This document shows, in pieces, positions 1 to 8,015 of a DNA stretch of 40,989 bases. Made by a program: the position numbers and the translations under genes. Numbering within the stretch: the first letter of the stretch is position 1; each line of letters begins with the position of its first letter. Below the pieces are notes generated by a model that was not told the DNA's origin, made no database searches, and saw nothing but the letters and a program-made list of their open reading frames with translations. This stretch comes from Halorubrum saccharovorum DSM 1137 (GTDB taxonomy: Archaea > Halobacteriota > Halobacteria > Halobacteriales > Haloferacaceae): contig NZ_AOJE01000025.1 of assembly GCF_000337915.1 (NCBI RefSeq), forward strand, positions 1,010-41,998, written 5' to 3'.

Positions 1-109
1 GCGTGACCCCGAGACCCGAGCCGGCCGCGACCACCCCCGACATTCCCAGGTATTTGAGTACGCTACGCCTGTCCGCGTCGTACAGACCGTCAAATGTGTC
101 CTTGGACAT
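1..109 (-). CDS. Tat-exported protein, N-terminal fragment (runs off left edge)
   Basis: Reading leftward from an ATG at 107-109, 36 codons are open to the window edge. The peptide contains a twin-arginine motif (DRRSVLKYLG, residues 13-22) followed by a hydrophobic, Gly/Ala/Ser-rich stretch (MSGVVAAGSGLGV). This is a typical haloarchaeal Tat signal, so the protein is probably folded in the cytoplasm and exported. Nothing of the mature protein is visible, so its function cannot be stated; substrate-binding proteins and secreted enzymes commonly start this way. No TATA-like box lies 25-30 bases before the start. Confidence 0.6.
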   Translation of the reverse strand, partial: MSKDTFDGLYDADRRSVLKYLGMSGVVAAGSGLGVT

Positions 110-636
110 TGCTCTGTGTACACCCGTCGATGGGTTGGTGGGTGGTGTTACACCTTCGCGCGGCGATCACTCCCAACCAGGAAGGGGTAGTTAACGATTC
201 TACTTATAGTTGATGGATAATTGAACACTGTCTCGAACAGCGTGGTACGTAACTGACAGCGAGTGTGCCGAGACGAGATCCGGAGACGGTGTGCCGTCGT
301 ACCGCCGTCGAAGAGCAGTTCGTGCCCGCTCCAGCAATGTCGGCGAAGTGGATCCCACCCGCGGTTTCGACAGCCCCCTCCGTGGCGATGCGTCGGTCAA
401 GCCGTCACTGAGGACGAGAGCGTCGAACCGTGCTATCGTGGTGACCAGTCGTGACGACCCGCCACCCAGCCTGTGCCCTCAGTGTTCAATTTCCGAGAGG
501 CACGGTTCGAAAAATAACAAAAGTACCTCCATTATATCTGGGCAGAGAAACACTCCAAAGATCCACGAGAGACCGATGGACGGTGAATCCTCAGTCGATC
601 ACATCGGGGTAGAGTGAGTGTCTGCTTGAATGCAGT
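110..636. other. Intergenic stretch, no convincing gene
   Basis: Only short, compositionally random open frames occur on both strands. An AT-rich patch at about 190-225 could hold promoter elements for the leftward Tat gene, but its spacing is long. I see nothing else supportable here. Confidence 0.5.
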
Positions 637-909
637 GTGAAACATACCCAAGCAGACAGTGAGTTAGAGGAAGAGCACCTGCTTGATTTTGTTGTCAACA
701 GCTCCGGAGACGAACTTCCGATTGACCTCGCTGAGAATGTGAAGGTCACCTCCGATGAGTTGTACGAGGTCGTCGCCGGCGCCAGCGCCGGCAGGAGGTG
801 GCCGTTCACGGAGTTCCGTGAGATGGTGTTGCGAGCTGCTTGGACAGCGCTTGGTGTCCGCAGGGCTGTTCCAGCGAATTGGCCACTCGACGACCGGTTC
901 TTCCGGTAG
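637..909 (+). pseudogene. ISH3-like transposase N-terminal relic
   Basis: Residues about 10-50 of this frame (ELEEEHLLDFVVNSS, then LPIDLAENVKVTSDELYEVV) follow the N-terminal pattern I know from haloarchaeal ISH3/IS4-type transposases, roughly DVLNFLVN...SLDLAENAEIDAEDIYEVLVGA. After GASAG the similarity stops and the frame becomes arbitrary (Arg/Trp-rich). No catalytic DDE part and no terminal repeats were found nearby. This is inferred to be a truncated relic rather than a working gene. The family assignment is from memory of the pattern only. Confidence 0.35.
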
Positions 910-1307
910 CTGTCCACCGACCGGACAGCGGTCGTGAATGGCAACACTGTCGCTGGCGGCGACGAACCGCCGCCGGCAGTGACTCCTCTCCGTCGAAACT
1001 CACTGTCTGTGGCGTTTCGAGAATCAACCACGCATCGAAGATGCAGATTCAAGCTCTACTGGAGGGTTAGAACGTTCTCGATGTGATCGACTGAAGCTGA
1101 TTCCATGCGAAAGCGAAGATGGCAGCACTCGTTACGCGTTTCTGCGTCGGCGTTGGTTGAAAAGGTTAGTAAACAAATAGTTCAATGATTATATAACAAA
1201 ACAAATAGATCATTAGTTATATTAGAAAACAAATATATTATATACTATATAATGAAAATATAGTTTGTACGGTCCAATTTATATGTTGTTCGGATTTGAA
1301 GCCGAGA
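910..1307. other. Intergenic stretch with very AT-rich core
   Basis: No gene is visible. Positions about 1165-1270 are extremely AT-rich compared with the surroundings and contain the word AACAAATA three times, plus TATA-like runs. This could be a relic insertion-sequence end or a DNA-unwinding type sequence. AGTGACT occurs once at 978-984. Confidence 0.4.
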
Positions 1308-1657
1308 GGCTCTGTTGAAATCCTGTTTGTCAGACACTCTCCTCGGCGAAACAGCCGGTAAGTGGGATTACTTGTTGAATACCGTCTATTCTACTTGTAC
1401 CTCCACGTCAATTGTTCACCGACAAGTCTGCTGCTCACGACATACCCAACACGGGTCGGTTACGGGGGCACCGCAATACTGGCCGGCCTTGCGGTGATGG
1501 ACGGCATGTACGGCGACACGAGTACTGGTCTCGTCCTTGCTCTCGTCGCGATTTTTGTGGCGCTGTTCGGCGTGTTTAGTGAACGTGCATTCTAGGTACC
1601 CTGTCCTTCCCTATTCGACCAACTATCCTGTAAATCGCTGCGGATTTCAACAAAGCC
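1308..1657. mobile_element. 350-bp mini-element with IS6-type ends and membrane-protein cargo
   Basis: The left end reads GGCTCTGTTGAAATCC (1308-1323) and the right end GGATTTCAACAAAGCC (1642-1657), an inverted repeat with one mismatch in 16. Flanks are AGCCGAGA (1300-1307) and AGTCGGGA (1658-1665), 6 of 8 identical, consistent with an old 8-bp target duplication as made by IS6-family elements. No transposase is present. The interior holds one small membrane-protein frame (1362-1595). It resembles the element at 6698-7066 in end sequence, size and cargo type, but the interiors look unrelated. Confidence 0.6.
1362..1595 (+). CDS. Small membrane protein inside IS6-type mini-element
   Basis: This is a 77-codon frame. 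The C-terminal half carries two hydrophobic segments (TAILAGLAVMDGM and TGLVLALVAIFVALFGVF) separated by a short polar turn, so the product would be a two-helix membrane protein ending in SERAF. The N-terminal 30 residues look less protein-like, and the true start may be later or the gene may be truncated. It lies wholly between the terminal repeats at 1308 and 1657. I do not recognise the family. Confidence 0.35.
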   Translation: MGLLVEYRLFYLYLHVNCSPTSLLLTTYPTRVGYGGTAILAGLAVMDGMYGDTSTGLVLALVAIFVALFGVFSERAF

Positions 1658-1738
1658 AGTCGGGATTATATCTGTAATAGGCTCTGTGAAGTGGCTCCGG
1701 ACCATCAACGAGGAAGATCGCGTCATCTATGTCGTGTC

Positions 1739-1756
1739 TTCACGGAGCTCCGTGAA
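1739..1756. terminator. 18-bp perfect palindrome TTCACGGAGCTCCGTGAA
   Basis: This perfect inverted repeat is followed on the + strand by AAAAC. It lies between the mini-element at 1308-1657 and the IS6 transposase relic. It may be a terminator or a leftover insertion-sequence structure; its role is not determined. Confidence 0.3.
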
Positions 1757-1819
1757 AAACTAATCTACAAAATTATTTTGCAGATTTGAATTCGATATAT
1801 AGTTGGTATTTGGTTCTAG

Positions 1820-1945
1820 TTCAACAAATCGTACAGCCAATACCGTTCGCCGCCAAGCTGAATCACTGTCTCATCGACGGCAGCATGAGTCGGCTTCGAC
1901 CTGTTTCTGGCTGTAGATCTGCCTTGTGAACTCAGTTATAAATGG
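1820..1945 (-). pseudogene. IS6-family transposase relic (DDE core fragment)
   Basis: On the minus strand a short frame reads HAAVDETVIQLGGERYWLYD. It matches the IS6-family haloarchaeal pattern around the first catalytic Asp (VAVDETVIQLNGERYWLYAAVDP). Upstream in another frame lies a remnant of the W-V-H-K-A-D-L-Q-P type linker. Stops and frameshifts surround it and nothing else of the enzyme survives. The sequence GGCTCTGTGAAGT at 1681 may be its decayed terminal repeat. Confidence 0.55.
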
Positions 1946-1957
1946 AATTCCTCAATA

Positions 1958-2523
1958 AGCAAAATAGTATTCAAAATAGATGATTCAGAAATGTGATACT
2001 AAATACAGGGCCTTATCGGTAGTCGCGGTGGTGCTACTGATCCTAGTTATTAATTTGACCTCGACCCGTTTCGCACCGAATTTGGACACCGCCACGGCCA
2101 TTTCCAGTTCCATTTGTAATTTCATACGTCGATCACGATGTGGTCGTGGCTGCAGTTTATCGCTCGCCGAGTGCGTCGCCGACGATTACCAAATAACGAC
2201 CATTGGCATTACGTTCGTATGTTTGTAATATACTCCGGGCGCTTTGTGCAGCTATTCGCAGGCGGGGCCCAGTGAACCACCCCCACGACATCGACGAGAT
2301 CCGCGCCCGGATCGACGAGATTGTTTTCAAGCAATTGGAGACGGGCGAGATTGGAAGATGGTGACACCGCAGATAGACGGGATCAGCGATCCGTGGGTGA
2401 GTTCGCCCTCTACCGGAGTCTCTCGGCGGAACGGATCTGAGAGTCACCCCTCCGAGCGCGCGCAGTGAAATCACGGTGACAGTCAGACGTATAATCGAAC
2501 ATCTAACATCTCTGCGATTATCG
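1958..2523. other. Degenerate region, possible small membrane ORF and gene fragment
   Basis: An 82-codon frame at 1980-2228 starts with one clear hydrophobic helix (ALSVVAVVLLILVINL) and then becomes Cys/Arg-rich and unconvincing. A 30-codon frame from GTG 2271 (VNHPHDIDEIRARIDEIVFK...) looks like an acidic haloarchaeal coding fragment but ends at 2363. Neither has recognisable homology. The stretch is probably the debris of one or more genes. Confidence 0.3.
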
Positions 2524-3191
2524 ACAGGAGTTCACTCGTCGTTCCGGGAGCGGCCGGCCAGTTCATCAACATACTCGAAGACACTGGGGCAACGGTCACG
2601 TACCAACCGTGTCACGTTGCCGAGGCTGAGATCCCCGTACCCGCGAGGAGCTAGCCGGATTCGACCTGGTGATACTGAGTGATGTAGGTGCCGACATCCT
2701 CCAGGTGACGCCGGAGGTCGACGCGGGTGACCGAGATGTTGACCGGTGAAAGGTGCTCGCGGAGTAGGTCCAGAAGGGCGGAGCACTCGAGATCGCCGGC
2801 GGATACATGAGCTTCGCTGACAAAGGCGGGTAGGCCCGCTACGGCAATACCGCGTTCGCGGACGCCCGCCCGGTTGAGATCGCCGACGCCGACGACCGGG
2901 TCGAAACACCAGCAGGGGCGACACCACGGAATCGAGCGTTCCGGGCAACGCGTTCCCGGCAGAGTGGCCACACGTCCTTGGCTACAATCGTGTCAGCGCC
3001 GACCCTAACGCGGACGTGCGGGCGACAGTGAACGGTAACTCGTTCCTTACCTAGGTGACCACGGCGCCGGCAGTTCATTCGCGTACGCGCCTGACTGTGC
3101 ACTCCACTGGGCGCCTGAGGCGTTCCTCGAGTGGAACTACTTCCCGGCGCCGTGGGAGCGCCCCATCGACCGGGTTGTCCACGAGGCGTAG
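2524..3191 (+). pseudogene. Decayed class-I glutamine amidotransferase-like gene (DUF1355-like)
   Basis: Joining pieces from different frames gives a coherent protein: GAAGQFINILEDTGATVTYQ, then FDLVILSDVGADILQVTPE, then GGYMSFADKGG and YGNTAFADARPVEIADADD, and finally HGAGSSFAYAPDCALHWAPE with the end RVVHEA at 3191. This is the pattern of the GATase1-like trehalose-utilisation/DUF1355 family of haloarchaea. At least three frameshifts and an in-frame TAG interrupt it, and the N-terminus is missing, so it is dead. It sits 138 bases before an intact SelA-like gene on the same strand and was probably part of the same catabolic cluster. Confidence 0.6.
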
Positions 3192-3296
3192 TCACGGGCC
3201 GGGCGCCTGCTACTCGTCCTCACCCGCCGCAACGCGCTCCGCGACGGCACCCAATCGACTCTCTCACGCCCACCAGACCGGCACGAGACGACCAAC

Positions 3297-3303
3297 TATT
3301 TAG
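3297..3303 (+). promoter_or_regulatory. TATA-like box TATTTAG for the PLP-enzyme gene
   Basis: TATTTAG lies about 30 bases before the ATG at 3330, the haloarchaeal spacing for a leaderless transcript. Confidence 0.5.
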
Positions 3304-3329
3304 CGCTCGACAACGCACCCGCGAATACG

Positions 3330-4538
3330 ATGCCAGACGATACCATCTACGAGGACTTGGGCGTCCCGAGCGTCGTCAATGCCACGGGCACGAAAACGCG
3401 AATCGGCGGCAGTCGGATTCGTCCCGAAGCGGTGGACGCGATGAATCGTGCGGCGGATGCCTTTGTCCGGTTATCCGATCTGCAGGCACGCGCCAGCGAC
3501 CTCATTGCCGACGTAACGGGCGCGCAAGCAGGCTACGTCACGTCCGGAGCGGCGGCAGCACTAGCACTCGGGGCAGCCGCCTGCATCGCTGGGGATGACA
3601 TCGGCGCGATGGCGCAACTGCCCGATACTGAAGGATTACCGGGCGAGATCGTGATGGCGCGCACTCACCGCACAGGCTACGACCACGCCCTACGGGCGGC
3701 GGGTGCGCGCATCGTCGATGTCGGGACGAACGACCACCACCTCGGAACCGGCGCACAGAACGTCGAGCCCTGGGAGTACGCTGACGCCATCACCGAAGAC
3801 ACCGCCGCTGTCGCATATGTGCAAAAACCGTACACGGAGCCCTCTCTCGAGGCCGTCTGCGACGTCGCACACGACCACAACGTGCCAGTCGTCGTGGACG
3901 CGGCTGCCGAACTCCCGCCGGTGACCAACCTGGAAGCGTTCATCGACGCGGGGGCGGATCTCGTGGCGTTCAGCGGTGGTAAGGCCATCCGCGGCCCGCA
4001 GACGACAGGCTTCCTTGCTGGTCGGGCGGCCCTCGTGTCGTCGGTCGCGGCGCAACATCTCGACATGCACGCGGCCGAGGCCGTCTGGGAGCCACCGACG
4101 ACCCTCGTAGATCCGGAGGCGCTGGGTGGCGTCCCGCGACAGGGCATCGGTCGGCCAATGAAAGTCGGCAAGGAGGAACTTGCTGGGTTCATCCGGGCCT
4201 TGGACGCGTTCAAAGCGGAGGATCACGACGCACGCCAGCGCGAGTGGCGCGCCCGGTCTGAGCGTATCGCAGCGACCCTCGATTCGGTGGCTGGCGTTAG
4301 AACATCGATTACCGCCGCGGACAAGACGGCCGTCGCACCCGAACTGACGGTCACAGTCGAGGCCGGCTCGGCTGGGATCTCGGCCACCGAGGTCGTCGGT
4401 GCTCTCCGGCGCGAAGAACCACGCGTCTTCGTCGGCGCGGACGACCTTCCCGAGGCGTTCACAGTCAATCCCATGTGCCTCACCGATGAAGAAACCACGT
4501 ACGTCGATGAACGCATTCGGGCACAGTTCGACGCGTAG
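3330..4538 (+). CDS. SelA-like PLP-dependent enzyme (aminotransferase fold)
   Basis: This is an intact 402-residue protein of the fold-type I PLP family related to bacterial selenocysteine synthase SelA and D-glucosaminate-6-phosphate ammonia-lyases. Visible marks are the N-terminal GVPSVVNATGTKTRIGGS, the G-rich cofactor-binding stretch YVTSGAAAALALGAAACIAG, VVVDAAAELPPV with the cofactor-ring Asp, and SGGKAIRGPQTTGF with the probable Schiff-base lysine. SelA itself is unlikely here because no selenocysteine genes are nearby. In haloarchaea such genes usually sit in sugar-acid or amino-acid catabolic clusters, so an ammonia-lyase or aldolase-like role is inferred. The start is supported by a TATA-like box 30 bases upstream. 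Its presumed partner gene upstream is decayed. Confidence 0.8.
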   Translation: MPDDTIYEDLGVPSVVNATGTKTRIGGSRIRPEAVDAMNRAADAFVRLSDLQARASDLIADVTGAQAGYVTSGAAAALALGAAACIAGDDIGAMAQLPDTEGLPGEIVMARTHRTGYDHALRAAGARIVDVGTNDHHLGTGAQNVEPWEYADAITEDTAAVAYVQKPYTEPSLEAVCDVAHDHNVPVVVDAAAELPPVTNLEAFIDAGADLVAFSGGKAIRGPQTTGFLAGRAALVSSVAAQHLDMHAAEAVWEPPTTLVDPEALGGVPRQGIGRPMKVGKEELAGFIRALDAFKAEDHDARQREWRARSERIAATLDSVAGVRTSITAADKTAVAPELTVTVEAGSAGISATEVVGALRREEPRVFVGADDLPEAFTVNPMCLTDEETTYVDERIRAQFDA

Positions 4539-4708
4539 TGGCCGCAGTAGTCACGGGAATCGATCGGTATCGATCCATTTTCGAACGTCGGTGAAGTTGG
4601 GCGACAGCGAGCAAATGGATGTCCGGGATTGGGAACGACAGTGCAGCAACCGGTGCACGTCCGAAGTGAGTGCGTCTGACCGTCGCCGAGCAAACAACCG
4701 GGAGCTGA

Positions 4709-4867
4709 GTGGAGTACGAGCAGCCGCTACGGCGCCTCGAACTCGCCCGCCGGTACGGCAGACCGGTTCGTGAGCCCATCGTCGGGCTGTCGACGGCAGA
4801 TAAACAGCGGGCTGAGGCGTACTACAACCGGATTGTGGACGCCGACGTCGAACCAGGGACGATCTGA
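4709..4867 (+). CDS. Short acidic/basic ORF, probably a C-terminal gene fragment
   Basis: This is a 52-codon frame from GTG 4709 to TGA 4867 (starts VEYEQPLRRLELARRYGRPV, ends NRIVDADVEPGTI). The composition is protein-like, with an Arg-rich helix followed by an acidic tail. No ribosome-binding site or promoter is seen before the GTG, and the codon pattern begins abruptly. It is therefore probably the tail of a gene truncated by the insertion events just downstream. No family was recognised. Confidence 0.3.
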   Translation: MEYEQPLRRLELARRYGRPVREPIVGLSTADKQRAEAYYNRIVDADVEPGTI

Positions 4868-4925
4868 GCGAGAGTCGTGGAAACTGACGCGTCACCAGTT
4901 GTCGTTGAGGACACGGGAGGGCGCA

Positions 4926-5456
4926 TTAAGTTTGGCGTGAATTGCGGTGGACGGTGACGGCTTCGAGCCAGTTTTGAGCTGTCCCGAGTTCGACATTGCT
5001 GAAAATAATTTTGAACGTGTATTTTCGATATTCTATTACCTAAATGATATTTTTGATGGCACTCCGACTTCCATGTCGAATGACTAGAAATCGACAGCCA
5101 TCTTCAGCGAGAACTGATCCAAGATTGTCTGCGTCATCGACGAGAAATTCAACGTCATTCAGCTGGTAGCGCCGATGTAGCTCAATGAGAAACCATCGCG
5201 CCGTCTGTTTATTTGTGGTCGGATAGTGTCTTATACGGAGAATTTCGTTCGTATACGGATCAACAGCGCCGTACAGCCAGAACTTCTGGCCGTAGAGGTG
5301 AGAGCATCTTTTCGTCAACCGCGAGTTGCTCCTTAGAGACGGTCGAGATCGGCTGTAGATCAGCTTTATGAACCCAGTTGTGAATAGCGGTGTGACTCTG
5401 ATCGAGCCCTTATTGGCCGATAAAGTATATACTACATAGGATGACATACACACCAA
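4926..5456 (-). pseudogene. IS6-family transposase pseudogene
   Basis: Reading leftward, the pieces are HTAIHNWVHKADLQP, EQLAVDEKML (first catalytic Asp), then after a frameshift YGQKFWLYGAVDPYTNEIL (second Asp region), VEFLVDDADNLGSVLAEDG and RHGSRSAIKNII. An in-frame TAG follows, and beyond it the usual C-terminus continues (FSNVELGTAQNWLEAV... to TAA at 4926). This is the compact DDE transposase of haloarchaeal IS6-family elements. The N-terminal third is missing, and one frameshift and one stop inactivate it. It could in the past have mobilised the small elements with IS6-type ends in this window, but those need an intact copy elsewhere. Confidence 0.75.
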
Positions 5457-5471
5457 CTGACATGTTATTTC

Positions 5472-6528
5472 TATAGTAGCCGATAGAATTTTTTACTCAG
5501 AAAATGAGGTTGCCTAGAATGGATCACCTCAACGAGATCTCCGTCGAAGAACTCCAAGAGGCGCTTGACAATGTTGACGGAAACAAGCCGACACAACGGT
5601 TGTTAGCCGCGATCGCGTACAAAAATGGCGTCACGCAAACCGAACTTGCCGAGTGGTACGATACAGAACGAAAAACGATCTACAACTGGCTCAAGCGGTT
5701 CGATACGGACGACCCACTTGAACAGACCGTTTCTGATGCTCACCGATCGGGACGAAAGCGAAAGCTTTCAGAAAAACAGCAACAAGCGTTTGAGCAAACA
5801 GTTCACGAATCGCCCCAAGAGAGCGGTATTGACGCACCGGCGTGGACGCCGGCGCTCGCACAAGAATACCTTCAAGAAACGTACGGCGTCGAGTACTCAG
5901 TCCCGAGTTGTCGGCGGTTGTTGACAGAGGCGGGGTTGAGTTTTCAAAAACCACGCCGTTCAACCGCTGAATCCGACGAAAACGAGCAAGATGAGTTCTA
6001 CGACGAGATCAGAGAAAGTGGCGGGAAATGGATGCCACAGTAGTGTGTATCGATCAAACCAGGAAATCTGTCCAAGTGGAGCCGCGTGCTGCGTGGTTTC
6101 CGCGCGACACGCGGCCTTCTGTCGAACTTTCAGGCCGACGGGACTGGACGTGCCTGCTGGGCGCGATCACCGAGAACGGTGATCGCTTTTTTCTCGATTT
6201 ACAGAGTACATCACCGCCGCTCACGCAAAACAGTTCATTTTAGCACTATGTGGTGAATTCGAAGATGATCTAATTGTTGTCCTCGATGAGCACCGTACTT
6301 ACAGGCAACGGCCGTCACGGACTTGGCAGCCCGTGACGACCTCGCGTTTGTGACGCTCCCCTCGTACTCGCCGGAGTTGAATCCGATCCAGAAATGATGG
6401 AGACAGCTTCAAGCAGCTCTTAGCAACCAGTTCTTCGACTCGCTCGACGAGCTTACAACGGCAATCGATATCGCTCCTGATCAACTCTCGGTACTAAATA
6501 TGAGTAACTATTTCTAACGTCTACTATA
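5472..6528 (+). mobile_element. IS630-family insertion sequence, decayed
   Basis: The left end TATAGTAGCCGATAGAA (from 5472) and the right end, read inward from 6528 as TATAGTAGACGTTAGAA, form an inverted repeat with two mismatches in 17. Each starts with TA, the IS630-family target dinucleotide. The total length of about 1.06 kb is normal for the family. The single transposase gene inside is broken. Confidence 0.7.
5519..6517 (+). pseudogene. IS630-family transposase pseudogene
   Basis: The N-terminal part (MDHLNEISVEELQEALDNVD, KPTQRLLAAIAYKNGVTQTE) has a helix-turn-helix (TQTELAEWYDTERKTIYNWL) and the intact frame ends at WMPQ (6043). The catalytic half continues in other frames: DATVVCIDQTRKSVQVEPRA (first Asp), LIVVLDEHRTY (second Asp) and VTLPSYSPELNPIQK followed by a stop where an acidic residue and WRQLQ would be expected. 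It ends SVLNMSNYF at 6517. There are at least three frame breaks plus a stop, so it is non-functional. The ATG at 5519 fits the family start better than the in-frame ATG at 5504. Confidence 0.8.
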
Positions 6529-6697
6529 CTTCAATCGCTCAGTGTGACGTCCGATCTCGCTCCACAAACGACAAGTCGATTTACGTAGTACGTTCGCTGA
6601 GGCGGTCGAATTCCGGCATAGACACTCAGAAATCGTCCGTCTCATCCTCTAACTGAACGCGACCCCATAATCGCCGATAGATTATTTAGGTACCATC

Positions 6698-7066
6698 GGC
6701 TCTGTTGAAATCCTCAACAGGGGACATATTCTGACCCGGTTGCGGTCAATACAGGTAGTTCAGCGTCCGTAGAAGAGATACGACAATACGAGAAACCCTG
6801 CTATCGGTCCTGCAACAAATCCACTCAATCCCCCGATTCGGCCACCAACAGACCCGCCAATAGCAGCCAGAATAAACCCGATAACGACACTACCAAGGAT
6901 AAGAAAGGCTCCTGTCTGCCATTCCTCTAATATATCAACCCCGCCCTTATTGGACATATTTCACACATGAAATCCCTTTCATTAATAATTTGGTGTCTAT
7001 CTGCACTCTTCAGCGACCGGCTGTTTCAGGCAAGACTATATCTGAAGAATAGATTTCAACAGAGCC
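6698..7066. mobile_element. 369-bp mini-element with IS6-type ends, perfect 8-bp duplication
   Basis: The left end GGCTCTGTTGAAATC (6698-6712) is repeated inverted at the right end (7052-7066), 15 of 15 bases. The flanks are GTACCATC at 6690-6697 and GTACCATC at 7067-7074, a perfect 8-bp target duplication, the size made by IS6-family transposition. No transposase is inside; the only gene is a 65-codon membrane-protein gene on the minus strand. About 35 bases of the left end are also similar to the left end of the unit at 15863. The insertion is recent, judging by the perfect repeats, and lies 290 bases upstream of the Doc-family gene. Confidence 0.85.
6760..6957 (-). CDS. 65-residue glycine-zipper membrane protein carried by mini-element
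   Basis: The protein starts MSNKGGVDILEEWQTG and then has two hydrophobic segments: AFLILGSVVIGFILAAIGG, a glycine-rich turn (SVGGRIGGLSG), and FVAGPIAGFLVLSYLFYGR. Small-xxx-small spacing of Gly and Ala suggests tight helix packing or oligomerisation. It fills most of the 369-bp element and is the only frame there with coding character. I do not know the family. A role in helping the element persist, such as a toxin-like membrane peptide, is speculation. Confidence 0.55.
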   Translation of the reverse strand: MSNKGGVDILEEWQTGAFLILGSVVIGFILAAIGGSVGGRIGGLSGFVAGPIAGFLVLSYLFYGR

Positions 7067-7329
7067 GTACCATCCGATGGTTCACTCGAAATCACCAGAC
7101 AGGAGCGACTCCTGTGATGTGGCATTACGAACTTGATCCGCGGGAAGGTAGGCCTCTCTATAAGACGTCTACGCTGTCCTGTGTTTAGAAACGTACTGCA
7201 GCGACACGGGCGCGACGGGCGCTACTTCGACTGTCGAGCGACTAGACCTTTCAGGCGTGAGACGGTCGAAATCGGCGTCCTGAAAAAAGCGATTTCTGAC
7301 ATCACTCTCCCGTCTCATCATAGCAACAT

Positions 7330-7343
7330 CTACACTGGTGTAG
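7330..7343. promoter_or_regulatory. Inverted repeat CTACACTGGTGTAG before the Doc gene
   Basis: Six-base arms (CTACAC/GTGTAG) are separated by TG and end 17 bases before the ATG at 7361. The position suits an operator for self-regulation, as is common in toxin-antitoxin pairs. This is inferred from position and symmetry only. Confidence 0.35.
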
Positions 7344-7360
7344 TATCGAGATTGGAGCGA

Positions 7361-7849
7361 ATGGCCGACTCGTTGTGGTACCCGTCCGTCGAAGACGTCG
7401 TCACCATCCACGACGACGTCGTCGCGGAGTACCCCGATACTCCCGCCGGTGTTCGGAACCGTGGTGACATCGAGTTCGCACTGAACTACATCGAAGAGGG
7501 GAACTTCGGCTCAGCGCCGGAAACCGTCCACCAGAAGGCGTATCATCTTCTGCGGCTCCTCGTCGCTAATCACCCTTTCGTCGATGCGAACAAACGTACC
7601 GCGCTCAACGTGACGGTCGTCTTCTACTTCCTCAACGGGTATCGGTTCGAGTACGACAGCGAAGTGAGGACGATACTGAAAGCGTTCGGCACCGACGAAG
7701 CGGCCGTCGATGAGGAAGAAACCGCCGAGTATCTGCGATCCCACACCGAAGAGTTGGATCTGGCCGGTGAGATCGAAGCGTGGCGAGACGAACTCGTCCG
7801 GTACGGGCTATCGGAGTTGACAGGCGATTCGTCGGACCCGAACGATTAA
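7361..7849 (+). CDS. doc: Doc/Fic-family toxin
   Basis: This 162-residue protein carries the Fic-fold core HPFVDANKRTAL (residues 71-82), the Doc version HxFxDANKRT of the HPFx(D/G)xNGR/KRT motif. Doc-type proteins modify elongation factor Tu by phosphorylation; in archaea the target would be inferred to be aEF1A or another nucleotide-binding protein. The region before the motif (GDIEFALNYIEEGNFGSAPE) corresponds to the usual Doc N-terminus with RG/GxxEFAL. The start at 7361 (MADSLWYPSVEDVV) matches the family length; the frame is open further upstream but is not protein-like. A 46-codon gene follows after 25 bases. No antitoxin lies upstream, where a mini-element has inserted. Confidence 0.8.
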   Translation: MADSLWYPSVEDVVTIHDDVVAEYPDTPAGVRNRGDIEFALNYIEEGNFGSAPETVHQKAYHLLRLLVANHPFVDANKRTALNVTVVFYFLNGYRFEYDSEVRTILKAFGTDEAAVDEEETAEYLRSHTEELDLAGEIEAWRDELVRYGLSELTGDSSDPND

Positions 7850-7874
7850 CGGCGTTCGAAGCGTCAGTTCAGGT

Positions 7875-8015
7875 ATGGCCACCGAAGAAGGCGCAGAAAC
7901 GACCTCTCCGCTTGACGACGTGATGGAGGAGATCCGGCGGGAACTGGTTCGGCGGGTCGCGGCGGACGACCGAGATGCAAACCGAGAGATCTACGACGCT
8001 CTCGAAGACGAGTAA
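7875..8015 (+). CDS. 46-residue acidic protein, candidate Doc partner
   Basis: The protein starts MATEEGAETTSPLDDVMEEI and ends DANREIYDALEDE. It is highly charged and predicted helical, with no hydrophobic segment. It follows the Doc gene by 25 bases on the same strand, so the two are likely co-transcribed. Known Phd antitoxins are about 70 residues, precede doc, and neutralise the toxin with a short C-terminal helix carrying (S/T)xxxE(G/N). No clear copy of that motif is visible, so the antitoxin role is inferred from position and size. Confidence 0.5.
   Translation: MATEEGAETTSPLDDVMEEIRRELVRRVAADDRDANREIYDALEDE

Noticed and set aside
1165-1270. AT-rich tract considered as a replication origin
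   Set aside because: No ORB-type repeats and no orc/cdc6 or rep gene nearby. It lies among insertion-sequence debris.
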